Shown: positions 7,515 to 15,871 of the stretch, one piece after another | Layout: the number at the start of each line of letters is the position of its first letter | How positions within the stretch are numbered: position 1 is the stretch's first letter | Origin: Hyphomicrobium zavarzinii ATCC 27496 | GTDB taxonomy: Bacteria > Pseudomonadota > Alphaproteobacteria > Rhizobiales > Hyphomicrobiaceae | Reading direction: 5' to 3' | Length of the DNA: 64,000 bases | Assembly: GCF_000383415.1 (NCBI RefSeq) | Contig: NZ_KB911259.1 | Span: forward strand, 1-64,000 | Position numbers and translations under genes: made by a program | Notes under the pieces: generated by a model | What the model was told of the DNA's origin: nothing | Seen by the model: the letters and a program-made list of their open reading frames with translations, nothing else | Database searches by the model: none

Positions 7515-9947
7515 ATGCCAGCAGTCCAAGAGCATCGCTTCCAAGTAAGCGGAATGGACTGTCCGTCCTGCGCAGCCAAGGTCGAGACCGCCGTCGGCCG
7601 TTTCGAGGATGTCTCGGACGTCACCGTCAACTTCGCGACGCAGGTTCTGACGTTCCGCGCTTCGGCTGACGGGACGCGTCCGGACGCCATCGGGGACGCC
7701 GTCCGCAAGCTCGGCTATGGGGTCGAGCCGATAGCGCCTCGGCCGATATCTCGCGTCGACGAGAAGTTCCGTGTGGACGGCATGGACTGTCCTTCCTGCG
7801 CGGCCAAGATCGAGACGGCTGTGCGGCAGCTGCCGGGCACATCTGACATCGCCGTCAACTTCGCGACACAGATCTTGAGTGTTCGCCTCGATGCGGCCAC
7901 GACACCCCCGGATACGGTCATCCAGGCGGTGACGAAGCTCGGCTATCGCACCCAACACATCGAGTCCCTCGACGGTCGTGAGCAGGCCGAATCGCGTGCG
8001 GGAGCAGCGCCGGCAGCTGACGAGGATCAGCAGACATGGTGGAGCACACCGAAGGCTCGGCTCATGGGATTGCTCCTTGCGTCGGCGGCGGTTGGCCTCG
8101 TTGCGTGGCTGAGCGGAGTTGCAAGCGAGCAGCTTGCATTCCTGCCGACGGCGCTCATCGGCCTCGCTTATTTCGGCCGCCGCGCCGTCGCCAGCGCACG
8201 TGCGGGCACGCCGTTCAGCATCGAGATGCTGGTCTCGCTCGCTACCGCGGGCGCGGTCGTCATGGGCGCGAGTTCTGAAGCCGCCCTGGTCAACGTTCTG
8301 TTCCTTCTGGGCGAGCTGCTGGAAGGCCTTGCCGCCCGCCGCGCGCGCGATGGCATCCGGGCGCTCGGCAAACTGATCCCGCGCACCGCATTGCTGGTCG
8401 AGGGCGATGTGACGCGGGCTGTCGAGATCGACTCGCTGAGCATTGGTCAGGTCGTGCTTGTGCGTCCCGGCGACCGAGTACCTGTCGACGGCACCATCAT
8501 CGACGGCTCGTCCGATCTCGACGAGGCGGCTGTGACGGGTGAATCGATCCCGGTTCCGAAGACGCCCGGCAGCAGTGTCGTCGCCGGGAGCGTCAATACA
8601 ACGGGCGCTCTCAAGGTTCAGGTCACCCGGCGGGTCGAGGACAATACGATCAACCGCATCATCCACATGGTCGAGGAGGCACAGGCGACCAAGGCCCCGA
8701 CAGCCCGACTGATTGATCGCTTCAGTAGGTATTACACGCCCATCGCCATCCTGATCGCAGCGCTGACCATGGTCCTGCCACCGATGGCATTTGGCGCGGA
8801 CTGGAGCACATGGTTCTATCGCGGCTTGGGTCTTCTGCTGGTCGCCTGCCCGTGCGCGCTCGTGCTCTCGACACCGGCCGCCATCGCGTCGGCGCTTGCA
8901 GCCGGTGCACGCTCCGGTCTGCTGATCAAGGGCGGCGCGGCACTGGAAGCCATCGGCAGCGCTCGCACGGTCGCCTTCGATAAGACCGGCACGCTTACGG
9001 TTGGTAAGCCGGTCGTCACGGATATCGTGCCCATCGACGGCACGGCCGATGCGCTCTTAAGCCTCGCTGCAGCCGTGGAGCAGGGCTCGAGCCATCCCAT
9101 CGCTCGCGCGATCACCGAGCGCGCCACAAGTGCCGGGATTGCGGTGCCCACTGCGACCGATCAGCGAGCGATCGCCGGGAAGGCTGTTGAAGGCGTGGTT
9201 GCAGGCGCGCGCATCGAAATACTGTCGCCGCGCCATGCGGCCGGCCTGGACTACGTGCCCGACACGCACCCAACCATCTCCGCGCTCGAGGAGAGCGGCA
9301 AGACCGTCGTGATTGTCGCCAAGGACAAAGCGCCGATTGGTTTCATAGCCGTGCGGGACGAGCCGCGCCCGGACGCTGCTGCGGCCATCACTCGGGTCCA
9401 CCAGCTTGGCGTCACACCCATCATGCTTTCTGGTGACAATCGGAGAACGGCAGGCGCGGTCGGCAAAGCGATGGGCCTCGAGGTACGCGCCGAGTTGCTC
9501 CCCGACGGCAAGCTGCAGGAGATCGCGCGCCTCAAGAGCCAAGGCACCGTAGTGATGGTTGGTGACGGCATCAATGACGCACCGGCATTGGCCGCAGCTG
9601 ACGTCGGAATCGCCATGGGTGGTGGCACCGACGTGGCGCTCGAGACGGCTGATGCGGCGCTGCTGCATGAGCATGTCGGCGGTGTAGCTGACATGATCGA
9701 GCTGTCGCAACGCACCCGCCGCAACATCGCTCAGAACGTCGTCATCGCTCTAGGGCTTAAGGCAATCTTTCTCGTGACGACGATCACTGGCGCGACGGGT
9801 CTGTGGCTCGCCATCATGGCGGATACGGGCGCGACCATCCTTGTCACGCTCAATGCCCTACGGTTGCTGCGCCTCACAGGCCGCGAGCAGGATCGCACCA
9901 CCCGAGACCGCCGCAAGAACCTCCGCCCGGTGGAGGCCAGCGCATGA
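7515..9947 (+). CDS. Heavy-metal P1B-type ATPase, probably Zn/Cd/Pb exporter
   Basis: 810-residue cation pump. Two N-terminal HMA domains each carry GMDCPSCAAK (Cys16/19 and Cys92/95). The core has the transmembrane CPC motif (Cys445, Cys447), the phosphorylated Asp489 in DKTGTLT, the SSHPIA motif, a TGES actuator loop and GDGINDAPA. The last membrane region (ADTGATILVTLNALRLL) fits the P1B-2 group, which exports Zn, Cd and Pb from the cytoplasm. The ATG at 7515 has GGAG six bases upstream; an in-frame ATG at 7485 is less likely. It is the first gene of an operon with lspA and a DUF411 gene, a layout reminiscent of pbrA-pbrB/C. Metal specificity is inferred. Confidence 0.93.
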   Translation: MPAVQEHRFQVSGMDCPSCAAKVETAVGRFEDVSDVTVNFATQVLTFRASADGTRPDAIGDAVRKLGYGVEPIAPRPISRVDEKFRVDGMDCPSCAAKIETAVRQLPGTSDIAVNFATQILSVRLDAATTPPDTVIQAVTKLGYRTQHIESLDGREQAESRAGAAPAADEDQQTWWSTPKARLMGLLLASAAVGLVAWLSGVASEQLAFLPTALIGLAYFGRRAVASARAGTPFSIEMLVSLATAGAVVMGASSEAALVNVLFLLGELLEGLAARRARDGIRALGKLIPRTALLVEGDVTRAVEIDSLSIGQVVLVRPGDRVPVDGTIIDGSSDLDEAAVTGESIPVPKTPGSSVVAGSVNTTGALKVQVTRRVEDNTINRIIHMVEEAQATKAPTARLIDRFSRYYTPIAILIAALTMVLPPMAFGADWSTWFYRGLGLLLVACPCALVLSTPAAIASALAAGARSGLLIKGGAALEAIGSARTVAFDKTGTLTVGKPVVTDIVPIDGTADALLSLAAAVEQGSSHPIARAITERATSAGIAVPTATDQRAIAGKAVEGVVAGARIEILSPRHAAGLDYVPDTHPTISALEESGKTVVIVAKDKAPIGFIAVRDEPRPDAAAAITRVHQLGVTPIMLSGDNRRTAGAVGKAMGLEVRAELLPDGKLQEIARLKSQGTVVMVGDGINDAPALAAADVGIAMGGGTDVALETADAALLHEHVGGVADMIELSQRTRRNIAQNVVIALGLKAIFLVTTITGATGLWLAIMADTGATILVTLNALRLLRLTGREQDRTTRDRRKNLRPVEASA

Positions 9948-10462
9948 AGAGCTCGACAAAGCTCCTGCAGTCATCGCCGGTCGCCTTCGGACTAGTCGTT
10001 ATGACAGTCGCGATGTTGGATCTGTGGTCGAAGTCAGCGATGATCGCTTGGCTTACGCCAGCCCGGCGCACCGTTGAGGTGACACCCTTCTTCAACCTGC
10101 GCCTCGGCTACAACCCTGGCATCAGCTTTGGCCTCTTTCCCGCAGAGAGCGACCTTTCGCGGATGCTGCTGATCGGATTCGCGCTGCTGGTGACCCTTCT
10201 CGTCGTGTGGCTCGGATTGCGATCGCGGGTCTGGATCGAGCGTCTTGGCTTTGCACTGATTGCTGGCGGCGCCGTCGGCAATATCGTCGACCGTGGCAGT
10301 GACGGCCTTGTTACCGATTTTCTCGATTTCCATGCCTTCGGCTGGCACTGGCCGACGTTCAATCTGGCCGATGTGGCGATCACGGGCGGCGTGCTTGTAC
10401 TTCTTGCTGCCAGTTTCATCGGCGATCGTTTCGCCCAACCCAGTCAGGATCAAACGCGATGA
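9944..10462 (+). CDS. lspA: Signal peptidase II (LspA), element-borne copy
   Basis: Prolipoprotein signal peptidase of 172 residues with four predicted membrane helices. The two catalytic Asp regions are visible as YNPGISFGLF...GGAVGNIVDR and FNLADVAITGG. LspA normally cleaves lipoprotein signal peptides in the inner membrane. The start overlaps the ATPase stop (ATGA), so the two are translationally coupled. Metal-operon LspA copies are known beside PbrA/CadA-type pumps, where a PbrC-like role is described. The chromosome must carry its own essential lspA elsewhere, so this copy is accessory cargo. Confidence 0.9.
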   Translation: MKSSTKLLQSSPVAFGLVVMTVAMLDLWSKSAMIAWLTPARRTVEVTPFFNLRLGYNPGISFGLFPAESDLSRMLLIGFALLVTLLVVWLGLRSRVWIERLGFALIAGGAVGNIVDRGSDGLVTDFLDFHAFGWHWPTFNLADVAITGGVLVLLAASFIGDRFAQPSQDQTR

Positions 10463-10956
10463 TAAGAGCGACAACAGCGGTCCGCCGGACGAGCGCTCAC
10501 GTTACCATGACTAAAGGAAGGCGCATCGCACAGTTGCTGTCGTTTCTCGTGATCCTACTTCCGGCAGCGGCAAGGGCAGCTTCGGTCGAGATGATGACCA
10601 CATCGGGCTGCTCATGCTGTCATGCCTGGGCTCGGCATCTGCACGCTGCTGGTTTCGAGGTGACGGTTAAAGACCTGGCAATGGGCCAACTGATGCGTGC
10701 CAAGCTGGATGCCGGGGTACCCGCCACGTTGGCCGCCTGCCACACGGCGCGCATCGGCGGCTATGTCGTCGAGGGCCATGTGCCCGCGCGTGAAATCCAG
10801 AAGCTGCTAACAGAGCGCCCCGACGCGATCGGGCTCGTCGTCCCCGGTATGCCGATAGGATCACCCGGGATGGAGTCCGGCGATCGTCGCGAGGCCTATG
10901 AGGTGCTGCTGCTCAAGCGGGGTGGCAAGACGGAGGTATTTGCACGCTACGAATAG
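10459..10956 (+). CDS. DUF411 putative metal-binding exported protein
   Basis: 165-residue protein with a hydrophobic export signal (LLSFLVILLPAAARA) followed by a DUF411 domain: VEMMTTSGCSCCHAWARHL with a CxCC cluster, then GVPATLAACHTARIGGYVVEGHVP and GLVVPGMPIGSPGME. DUF411 proteins are small periplasmic metal-binding proteins often found with copper or other metal resistance genes; their exact role is unsettled. The start at 10459 overlaps the lspA stop; an internal ATG at 10507 would also give a plausible signal peptide. It is the last cargo gene before the right terminal repeat. Confidence 0.82.
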   Translation: MIRATTAVRRTSAHVTMTKGRRIAQLLSFLVILLPAAARAASVEMMTTSGCSCCHAWARHLHAAGFEVTVKDLAMGQLMRAKLDAGVPATLAACHTARIGGYVVEGHVPAREIQKLLTERPDAIGLVVPGMPIGSPGMESGDRREAYEVLLLKRGGKTEVFARYE

Positions 10957-11001
10957 CTTTGCGTAGTCGTTTTGCGACAGGACCACTTTTCACTATTCAC
11001 C

Positions 11002-11031
11002 GTCTGACGCGATTTCAGACTGTCAGGATAA
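11002..11031 (-). repeat. Right end: terminal inverted repeat with internal palindrome
   Basis: The reverse complement of 11016-11031, TTATCCTGACAGTCTG, matches the left terminus at 14 of 16 positions. Overlapping it, GTCTGA (11002-11007) and TCAGAC (11015-11020) flank a 7-bp centre, the arm-spacer-arm form expected of a tyrosine recombinase core site. The TAA at 11029-11031 ends the upstream extension of the ardC frame. Confidence 0.72.
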
Positions 11032-11235
11032 GTTGCCGAATTGGGCGCCGCCTATCTGTGCGCCGAGCTCGGCATCTGCGCCGAACCGCGCAAAGACCAC
11101 GCCCAGTACCTTTTGCACTGGCTCACGGTCATGAAACTGGACAAGAAAGCCATCTTCACGGCGGCTGCAAAAGCTGCGGAAGCGGCGCGCTACCTCATGG
11201 GCTTCATGCCCAAGGAGGCACAGAATGCCGCGTAA
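11032..11235 (+). pseudogene. ardC-type antirestriction gene, 3' remnant
   Basis: The frame reads VAELGAAYLCAELGI and later DKKAIFTAAAKAAEAARYLMG, which matches the C-terminal end of ArdC-like antirestriction proteins (zincin-like metallopeptidase fold; the catalytic HExxH region would lie upstream). Coding sequence runs unbroken leftward until the TAA of the mobile element's terminal repeat, so the N-terminal part has been separated by insertion. That part is predicted just left of this window. The remnant cannot be functional. Its end overlaps the start of the next gene by 11 bases, which suggests they were once an operon on a plasmid or ICE. Confidence 0.78.
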
Positions 11236-11524
11236 CGGAGCCACGATCTATGAAACGCTTATCTGGCGCGGCATCACCTGCCGAGTCTGCACCACCCGCG
11301 ATCGGAATATCACGGGATGGACCGTCATCACCCTGCGTGCCCCGGAGGATATCCCCTTTCCGCTTGGCGTACGCGGATACTGTCGCCATGGTTTGGAGCA
11401 GGCGGAACTCGACGCGGCCGGCGGCGCGGTATCCTTTTTCAAAGCCTGGGCAGACCGCGAGGCCCAAAACCCCACCTATCTCCACGCTGTCGTCCGTCAC
11501 AGGCAAGGAGACCTGTTCAAGTGA
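11225..11524 (+). CDS. Small conserved-type protein of unknown function
   Basis: 99 residues, no signal peptide or membrane segment. It begins MPRNGATIYETLIWRGITC, contains a single CRVC pair and ends HRQGDLFK. The family was not recognised. The ATG overlaps the end of the ardC remnant by 11 bases, as expected for a translationally coupled downstream gene. It converges with the zinc-ribbon gene, overlapping it by eight bases at the stop codons. Probably a plasmid/ICE accessory gene. Confidence 0.6.
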   Translation: MPRNGATIYETLIWRGITCRVCTTRDRNITGWTVITLRAPEDIPFPLGVRGYCRHGLEQAELDAAGGAVSFFKAWADREAQNPTYLHAVVRHRQGDLFK

Positions 11525-12047
11525 AATGACGCCTCACCCTCCACGGCATCCTGCCCGTCAGCAGCAAGCTCGTCACGCACAGCAAGGTCATCAGTGCCAA
11601 CCACAACGCCACTCCGACGAGGCAGGCAACCCCTTGTCCCATGCCGAACAGCGTATCCCGTAACGATATCTCCCCGATAATCCCGCCCACGCACCCGAGG
11701 GCCTTGCGAAGAGCAATGGCCCCCTTCTGTCTGATCAGGTTCATCGGCCCTTCCACGCTTTCACCACGTGCCCGCCGCGCATCCCAGTACCCGTCCACAT
11801 CCCTCAGCTTCACGTAGCGGAAAAACGGCCAATGCCATTCCGATACAAAGACCTGCCGTAGCTCCTCCGTGGGGTCGATCTTCGAGGCAATGCACCCCAG
11901 CAAACGCTCGGGAATGCTCACCCAGCCGAGGCACTTTCTGTAAAGCAGCGATCGTTTCACAAATGTTCGACGGCACACCTGGCAATACTCGCCGTCCGTC
12001 CACGACGTCAGCGTATAGGAGCAACAAGGGCAGCGGCGATTTCGCAT
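11517..12047 (-). CDS. Zinc-ribbon membrane protein of unknown function
   Basis: 176 residues from the ATG at 12047; the frame is open to 12149, but the upstream part lacks conserved-looking features. The N terminus has CPCC and CQVC pairs (RRCPCCSYTLTSWTDGEYCQVC), a probable zinc ribbon. A soluble middle section follows, then one C-terminal transmembrane segment (GVACLVGVALWLALMTLLCVTSLLL). Some mobile-element immunity proteins combine a zinc ribbon with a membrane anchor, but that role is speculation. Neighbours are ardC-type and dnaB-type genes. Confidence 0.6.
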   Translation of the reverse strand: MRNRRCPCCSYTLTSWTDGEYCQVCRRTFVKRSLLYRKCLGWVSIPERLLGCIASKIDPTEELRQVFVSEWHWPFFRYVKLRDVDGYWDARRARGESVEGPMNLIRQKGAIALRKALGCVGGIIGEISLRDTLFGMGQGVACLVGVALWLALMTLLCVTSLLLTGRMPWRVRRHFT

Positions 12048-12240
12048 GGACGCAGTCTGACAAACCTGCGCTCGGTCCAGAACCTTGTGTGCGCACGGCG
12101 TATGCAATGGGAGTCTAACAACGCCGATCTCGTTCGCCCTCTGTTGCATCTCAACACTCCCGCCTTAGGAGCCAATGAGCGTTCTTCGCTCTCTTCATCT
12201 CTCCGGCAGCGAACGAGAATGCGCCGCCTCACCGCATTTT

Positions 12241-13719
12241 CTACCGAGCGGAAAAACTCCTGAAGGTGGTCGTCTCTCCATCAAACATAAGCTTCACGGT
12301 ATCAGTGGGGCCTTTGCGGTTCTTTGCGACGATCACTTCTGTGATGCCACGCGATGCTTCAAGTTGGGCCTTTACATCCGCGATGCGCTTCCGCTCGGTG
12401 TCGGTTGACGCGGTGGCTTCATCCGCCGCGCCAAGCCCCGCCTTCAGATAATAGTCGTGGCGGTACAGCATGAGAACCACGTCGGCATCCTGCTCGATGC
12501 TGCCGCTCTCCCGCAAATCCGAGAGCAAGGGACGTTTGTTGTCGCGGGATTCAACGCTGCGCGACAGTTGGCTTGCCGCAATCACCGGCACGTCCAGTTC
12601 GCGCGCCACCATCTTGAGGCCACGGCTGATCTGCGTGATCTCCTGCACACGGTTGTAGTCGCCCTTGATGGGAGACATCATCAGCTGCAGGTAGTCGACG
12701 ATGATGAGGCCGATGCCGAACTTGCGCTTCATCTCACGGGCCCGTGAGCGCAGGGCGCCGACGCTCAATCCCGGTGTATCGTCGATGTGAAGAGGTAAAC
12801 TGTGGAGCTCATTGGCTGCTCCCATCATCCGTTGCAGATCGCCGTCGGACAAATGACCATTGGCAATCCGGTTCGCGCAAATATTGAGCGCGTTGGCCAC
12901 CAGCCGTTGCGTCAGCTGGGTGGCACTCATCTCCAGGCTGAACACGCCCACCGGCGCCGTATTGGCGCCGTCAGCGAGGTGCCGTGTCGCCACAGCTTGC
13001 GCCATGTTCAGCAGCAGGCTCGTCTTCCCCATGCTCGGCCGCGCACCGAGAATGACCAAGTCGCTGTTCTGGAACCCGCCGAGCAAACTGTCGAGGTCCG
13101 TGAAGCCGCTCGCAATACCCGTCACGCCCGTTCCCGTGGCTTTTGCAGCCGCAGCCTGCCGGATCACCTCGATGAGGTTCTGGCGCATGTCACGCGCGGC
13201 GTCCTTCCGCCCGATCTCCGTGAGACGGAAGACCTCACTCCCCACCGCCTCGAGCATGGCTTCCACGTCCTCGGGCTTTGTTGCCGCCCGCGCCTGCGTG
13301 TGGACGCTTTCCGCAAGGCCCATCAGCTGCCGCTGCCGGAAGGTGGTGATGATGACGTCCGCAAGGCTTTTGGCGTCACCGGCCAGGGACGCGTTCTCGA
13401 ACATGGCCGTCAGATGCGGAAACAGCGTCTTTTCCGCATCGAAGGCCGTTCCCTTCAGGCGCTCGCTGATGGTGATGGGGTTCGCCTCACCCCCACGCGC
13501 ATTGATGATGCTCTCGATCGCTTCAAAAATGGCGCCGTGCACCGGCACATAGAAGTGCTCCGCGCTCAGCGCGCCCTCAAGCTCGTCATAGAAGCGGTTG
13601 TTGACCATGATGGCACCCAGCAGCGCCTGTTCCGCTTGCGCGCTGTGGGGTGATTTGTCCACGCCGCGCGGGAGCCTCTCGCTCCCCAGCTGCACGACAC
13701 GCGCGGGCTCCCCTGCCAT
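12241..13719 (-). CDS. dnaB: DnaB-type replicative helicase
   Basis: Protein of 492 residues with both DnaB domains. The N-terminal primase-interacting domain begins SAQAEQALLGAIMVNNRFYDEL. The RecA-like motor has Walker A GARPSMGKTSLLLNM, Walker B LIIVDYLQLM, then the ASQLSRSVESRDNKRPLLSDLRESGSIEQDADVV signature region. It would load at forks as a hexamer and unwind DNA. It sits amid ardC, umuDC and dinB genes rather than in a housekeeping cluster, so it is probably a plasmid- or ICE-derived extra helicase. The chromosomal copy would be outside this window. Confidence 0.92.
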   Translation of the reverse strand: MAGEPARVVQLGSERLPRGVDKSPHSAQAEQALLGAIMVNNRFYDELEGALSAEHFYVPVHGAIFEAIESIINARGGEANPITISERLKGTAFDAEKTLFPHLTAMFENASLAGDAKSLADVIITTFRQRQLMGLAESVHTQARAATKPEDVEAMLEAVGSEVFRLTEIGRKDAARDMRQNLIEVIRQAAAAKATGTGVTGIASGFTDLDSLLGGFQNSDLVILGARPSMGKTSLLLNMAQAVATRHLADGANTAPVGVFSLEMSATQLTQRLVANALNICANRIANGHLSDGDLQRMMGAANELHSLPLHIDDTPGLSVGALRSRAREMKRKFGIGLIIVDYLQLMMSPIKGDYNRVQEITQISRGLKMVARELDVPVIAASQLSRSVESRDNKRPLLSDLRESGSIEQDADVVLMLYRHDYYLKAGLGAADEATASTDTERKRIADVKAQLEASRGITEVIVAKNRKGPTDTVKLMFDGETTTFRSFSAR

Positions 13720-13824
13720 CGCGGCATCATGGCCCGAACAAAGCCAAACACCAACCTTTGCGAATCGTACACTTATCAGTCTGGCTGTTTCGCTTCCGAA
13801 ACTTGCCGCTTATCTGGGCACCCC

Positions 13825-14034
13825 ATGACATCCAAGCGCCTGCCGATTGCCGGCTTTCCGCACCTTGCGCTCACGGCGCAGAACGACCATAGACTGTTCG
13901 CCAGAACCTTAGCCGCCTTACGAAAAGCCGGTTTCACAATCGAAACTGACAAAGCCGTTCCTCCGGAAGGCTCGACCGGCACCTCAATCATCATGGCTCT
14001 CACTTACGCGTTCCAAGAGGCAAAGGGCGCTTAG
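13825..14034 (+). CDS. Hypothetical 69-residue protein
   Basis: Short frame from the ATG at 13825 with the soluble sequence TSKRLPIAGFPHLALTAQ... and no recognised motif. The frame is open to 13729, but that would run through the dnaB promoter region. It lies alone on the plus strand between the minus-strand dnaB and umuC genes. It may be a real accessory gene or chance; no family could be named. Confidence 0.42.
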   Translation: MTSKRLPIAGFPHLALTAQNDHRLFARTLAALRKAGFTIETDKAVPPEGSTGTSIIMALTYAFQEAKGA

Positions 14035-14088
14035 ATTACACCCCCCGAATCTCCACAATGAGCACTACAGCCGCTCCCTGCCCCCCAA

Positions 14089-15348
14089 TCACACCCGCAG
14101 CAATTCCTCCCAGCGCGTCGTGTAGCGCGGAGACAGGTGTTCGGAACGCATGGCCCAGCGCTTGTTCACCCCGCAAGCCGCCATCACCATCGTTCCCCGC
14201 CCCCACACGCGGTTAAGACGATCAACCGTACGCATCAGGGTCTTGCCCTTCCAATCATCCGCAGAAGCCCACAGATCTCCTTGGACCCCATCTGCCGGCT
14301 CTATGGCATCCAGCATCACGCCAGCCTTGGTGTAGCGATACCCCTGCTTGTAAATGCGCCTCACCGCACAAAACGCCGCGTGAATGAGTTTCGAGGTATC
14401 AGCCGAAGCCACCGGTAGCCTCACCACGTCGGATGCACTGTATTGGCGCTCGGTGGTCTTAAACGGGTTGGTATGCACGAACACCAGCACGGTACCTGCA
14501 GCGAGATTCTGGCGACGAAGTTTTTCTGCCGCACGGCTCACGAAGCTCGCCACTGCTTCCTCAAGTTCCCGCTGTGCTGTGACCGGCCGCCCGAACGAGC
14601 GCGACGCCATAATCGATCTAGCTGGTTTCGACCCCTCGTCCAGCATCAGGCATCGTTCCCCATCGAGTTCCCGGCCGATGCGTTCGACCACCACGCCTCC
14701 CTCCCGCCTCAACAGATCGGGCTGGGCCTCGCGGAGATCCACCGCGGTCGTGATACCGAGCGCGCGCAGGCGGCGCCCAAGACGCGTCGCCACACCCCAG
14801 ACCTCTTCCACCTCGAGTTTCGCCAGTGCATCCGACTGCTTCTCACGGCTCATCAACGATTTCACGCCTTGCGACCCCGCGTCCTTTTTCGCCGCCCGGT
14901 TCGCCACCTTGGCCAGCGTCTTGGTGGGCGCAAGCCCAAAGGACACCGGAATGCCAGTCCACTGCAGGATCGTCGCCCGCATTTCCCGCGCAATCCCCTC
15001 CTCACGCCCTTCTAAGCCCGCCAGGTCGATAAACGCTTCGTCGATCGAATAAACCTCCACGCTGGGCGCAAGTCGCCTCAGGATCGAGATCACCCTCTGG
15101 CTCAGATCGCCATAGAGCGCGTAGTTGGACGAACGAATGACCACGCCCTTGCGCTGCCACTCCGCCCGATGCAAATGCCAGGGATCGCCCATCCTGATAC
15201 CGAGCCGCTTCGCTTCATCGCTCCGCGCCACGGCACATCCATCGTTGTTTGACAGCACCACCACCGGGCGATGACGAAGTCCCGGATCGAACAGCCTCTC
15301 ACAACTGACATAGAAGTTGTTGCAATCCACCAGCCCCAAACACGTCAT
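14089..15348 (-). CDS. umuC: DNA polymerase V subunit UmuC
   Basis: Y-family translesion polymerase of 419 residues, close to the 422 of E. coli UmuC. The catalytic palm has Asp8 in GLVDCNNFYVSCERLFDP and Asp103/Glu104 in SIDEAFIDL. The steric patch VVLSNNDGCAVARS follows the family pattern, and the C-terminal little-finger part is present. The start at 15348 gives the family N terminus; the frame is open 24 codons further. It lies 29 bases after umuD and is expected to form an error-prone polymerase with processed UmuD under SOS control. The copy is part of the accessory region. Confidence 0.94.
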   Translation of the reverse strand: MTCLGLVDCNNFYVSCERLFDPGLRHRPVVVLSNNDGCAVARSDEAKRLGIRMGDPWHLHRAEWQRKGVVIRSSNYALYGDLSQRVISILRRLAPSVEVYSIDEAFIDLAGLEGREEGIAREMRATILQWTGIPVSFGLAPTKTLAKVANRAAKKDAGSQGVKSLMSREKQSDALAKLEVEEVWGVATRLGRRLRALGITTAVDLREAQPDLLRREGGVVVERIGRELDGERCLMLDEGSKPARSIMASRSFGRPVTAQRELEEAVASFVSRAAEKLRRQNLAAGTVLVFVHTNPFKTTERQYSASDVVRLPVASADTSKLIHAAFCAVRRIYKQGYRYTKAGVMLDAIEPADGVQGDLWASADDWKGKTLMRTVDRLNRVWGRGTMVMAACGVNKRWAMRSEHLSPRYTTRWEELLRV

Positions 15349-15377
15349 CGCCGCTCCACCTCTCCGTCCGCTATCGG

Positions 15378-15800
15378 TTACGGCGCGTGCATCCGCACGC
15401 TTTTGGGGATCACGCCCCAAATCTCAAACTCAGTCCCTTCAGTGATGGGGATATCCGGGTAGTTGATATTCTCCGGCGTGAGCCACACGCGCCCAGCTCT
15501 CATGCGAAGGCGTTTCATCGTGAACTCACCGTTCACCAGCGCCACGATGATGGAGCCATCCACCGGCTTCAACGACCGGTCGACAACGCAGATATCGCCG
15601 TCGTGAATGCCGGCACCCACCATGCTGTCGCCCTGCGCCTTCACAGCGAAGGTGCTGGCAGGGTTCCTCACCAGCAACTCATTGAAATCCAGCGGGCGGT
15701 CTTCGTGCTCTTCCGCCGGAGACGGAAACCCAGCTGCAACCGGTGCCGCCATCAGCGGAACATGTAGATTTGTGCGTATCTCAACAACCCGGACCCACAT
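15378..15800 (-). CDS. umuD: DNA polymerase V accessory protein UmuD
   Basis: LexA-like autoprotease of 140 residues (E. coli UmuD is 139). The cleavage site is Ala23-Gly24 in AAGFPSPAE. The catalytic dyad is Ser59 (QGDSM) and Lys96 (FTMKRL), closely matching Ser60 and Lys97 of E. coli. RecA-stimulated self-cleavage yields UmuD', which activates UmuC. A perfect GTTC-N7-GTTC LexA box ends 23 bases before the start codon, so SOS induction of umuDC is well supported. Confidence 0.95.
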   Translation of the reverse strand: MWVRVVEIRTNLHVPLMAAPVAAGFPSPAEEHEDRPLDFNELLVRNPASTFAVKAQGDSMVGAGIHDGDICVVDRSLKPVDGSIIVALVNGEFTMKRLRMRAGRVWLTPENINYPDIPITEGTEFEIWGVIPKSVRMHAP

Positions 15801-15822
15801 GAAAAACTCCCTCTTGATTTTT

Positions 15823-15837
15823 GTTCACTTTTTGTTC
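15823..15837. promoter_or_regulatory. LexA (SOS) box between umuD and a divergent gene
   Basis: GTTC at 15823-15826 and 15834-15837 are separated by exactly seven bases, the direct-repeat LexA site of alphaproteobacteria. It is 23 bases from the umuD start and 35 bases from the divergent start at 15872, so it could control both directions. Confidence 0.9.
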
Positions 15838-15871
15838 TCATTCTCCCGAAGTGTCAAGACGGAGATTGTCC

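Larger units (their letters stand above)
4..11031. mobile_element. Three-recombinase mobile element with metal-resistance cargo
   Basis: The element is bounded by a 16-bp imperfect inverted repeat (4-19 and 11016-11031, 14 of 16 positions matching). It carries three overlapping tyrosine recombinase genes on the left and a MerR-controlled metal operon on the right. The sequence just right of 11031 is the 3' part of an ardC-like gene whose frame is open up to the repeat, which fixes the right boundary well. The left boundary rests on the repeat alone, because only three bases precede it. Three adjacent tyrosine recombinases are known from recombinase-in-trio (RIT) elements and from GInt-type genomic islands; assignment to either is an inference. 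No small ginD-like gene follows the third recombinase. Confidence 0.75.
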
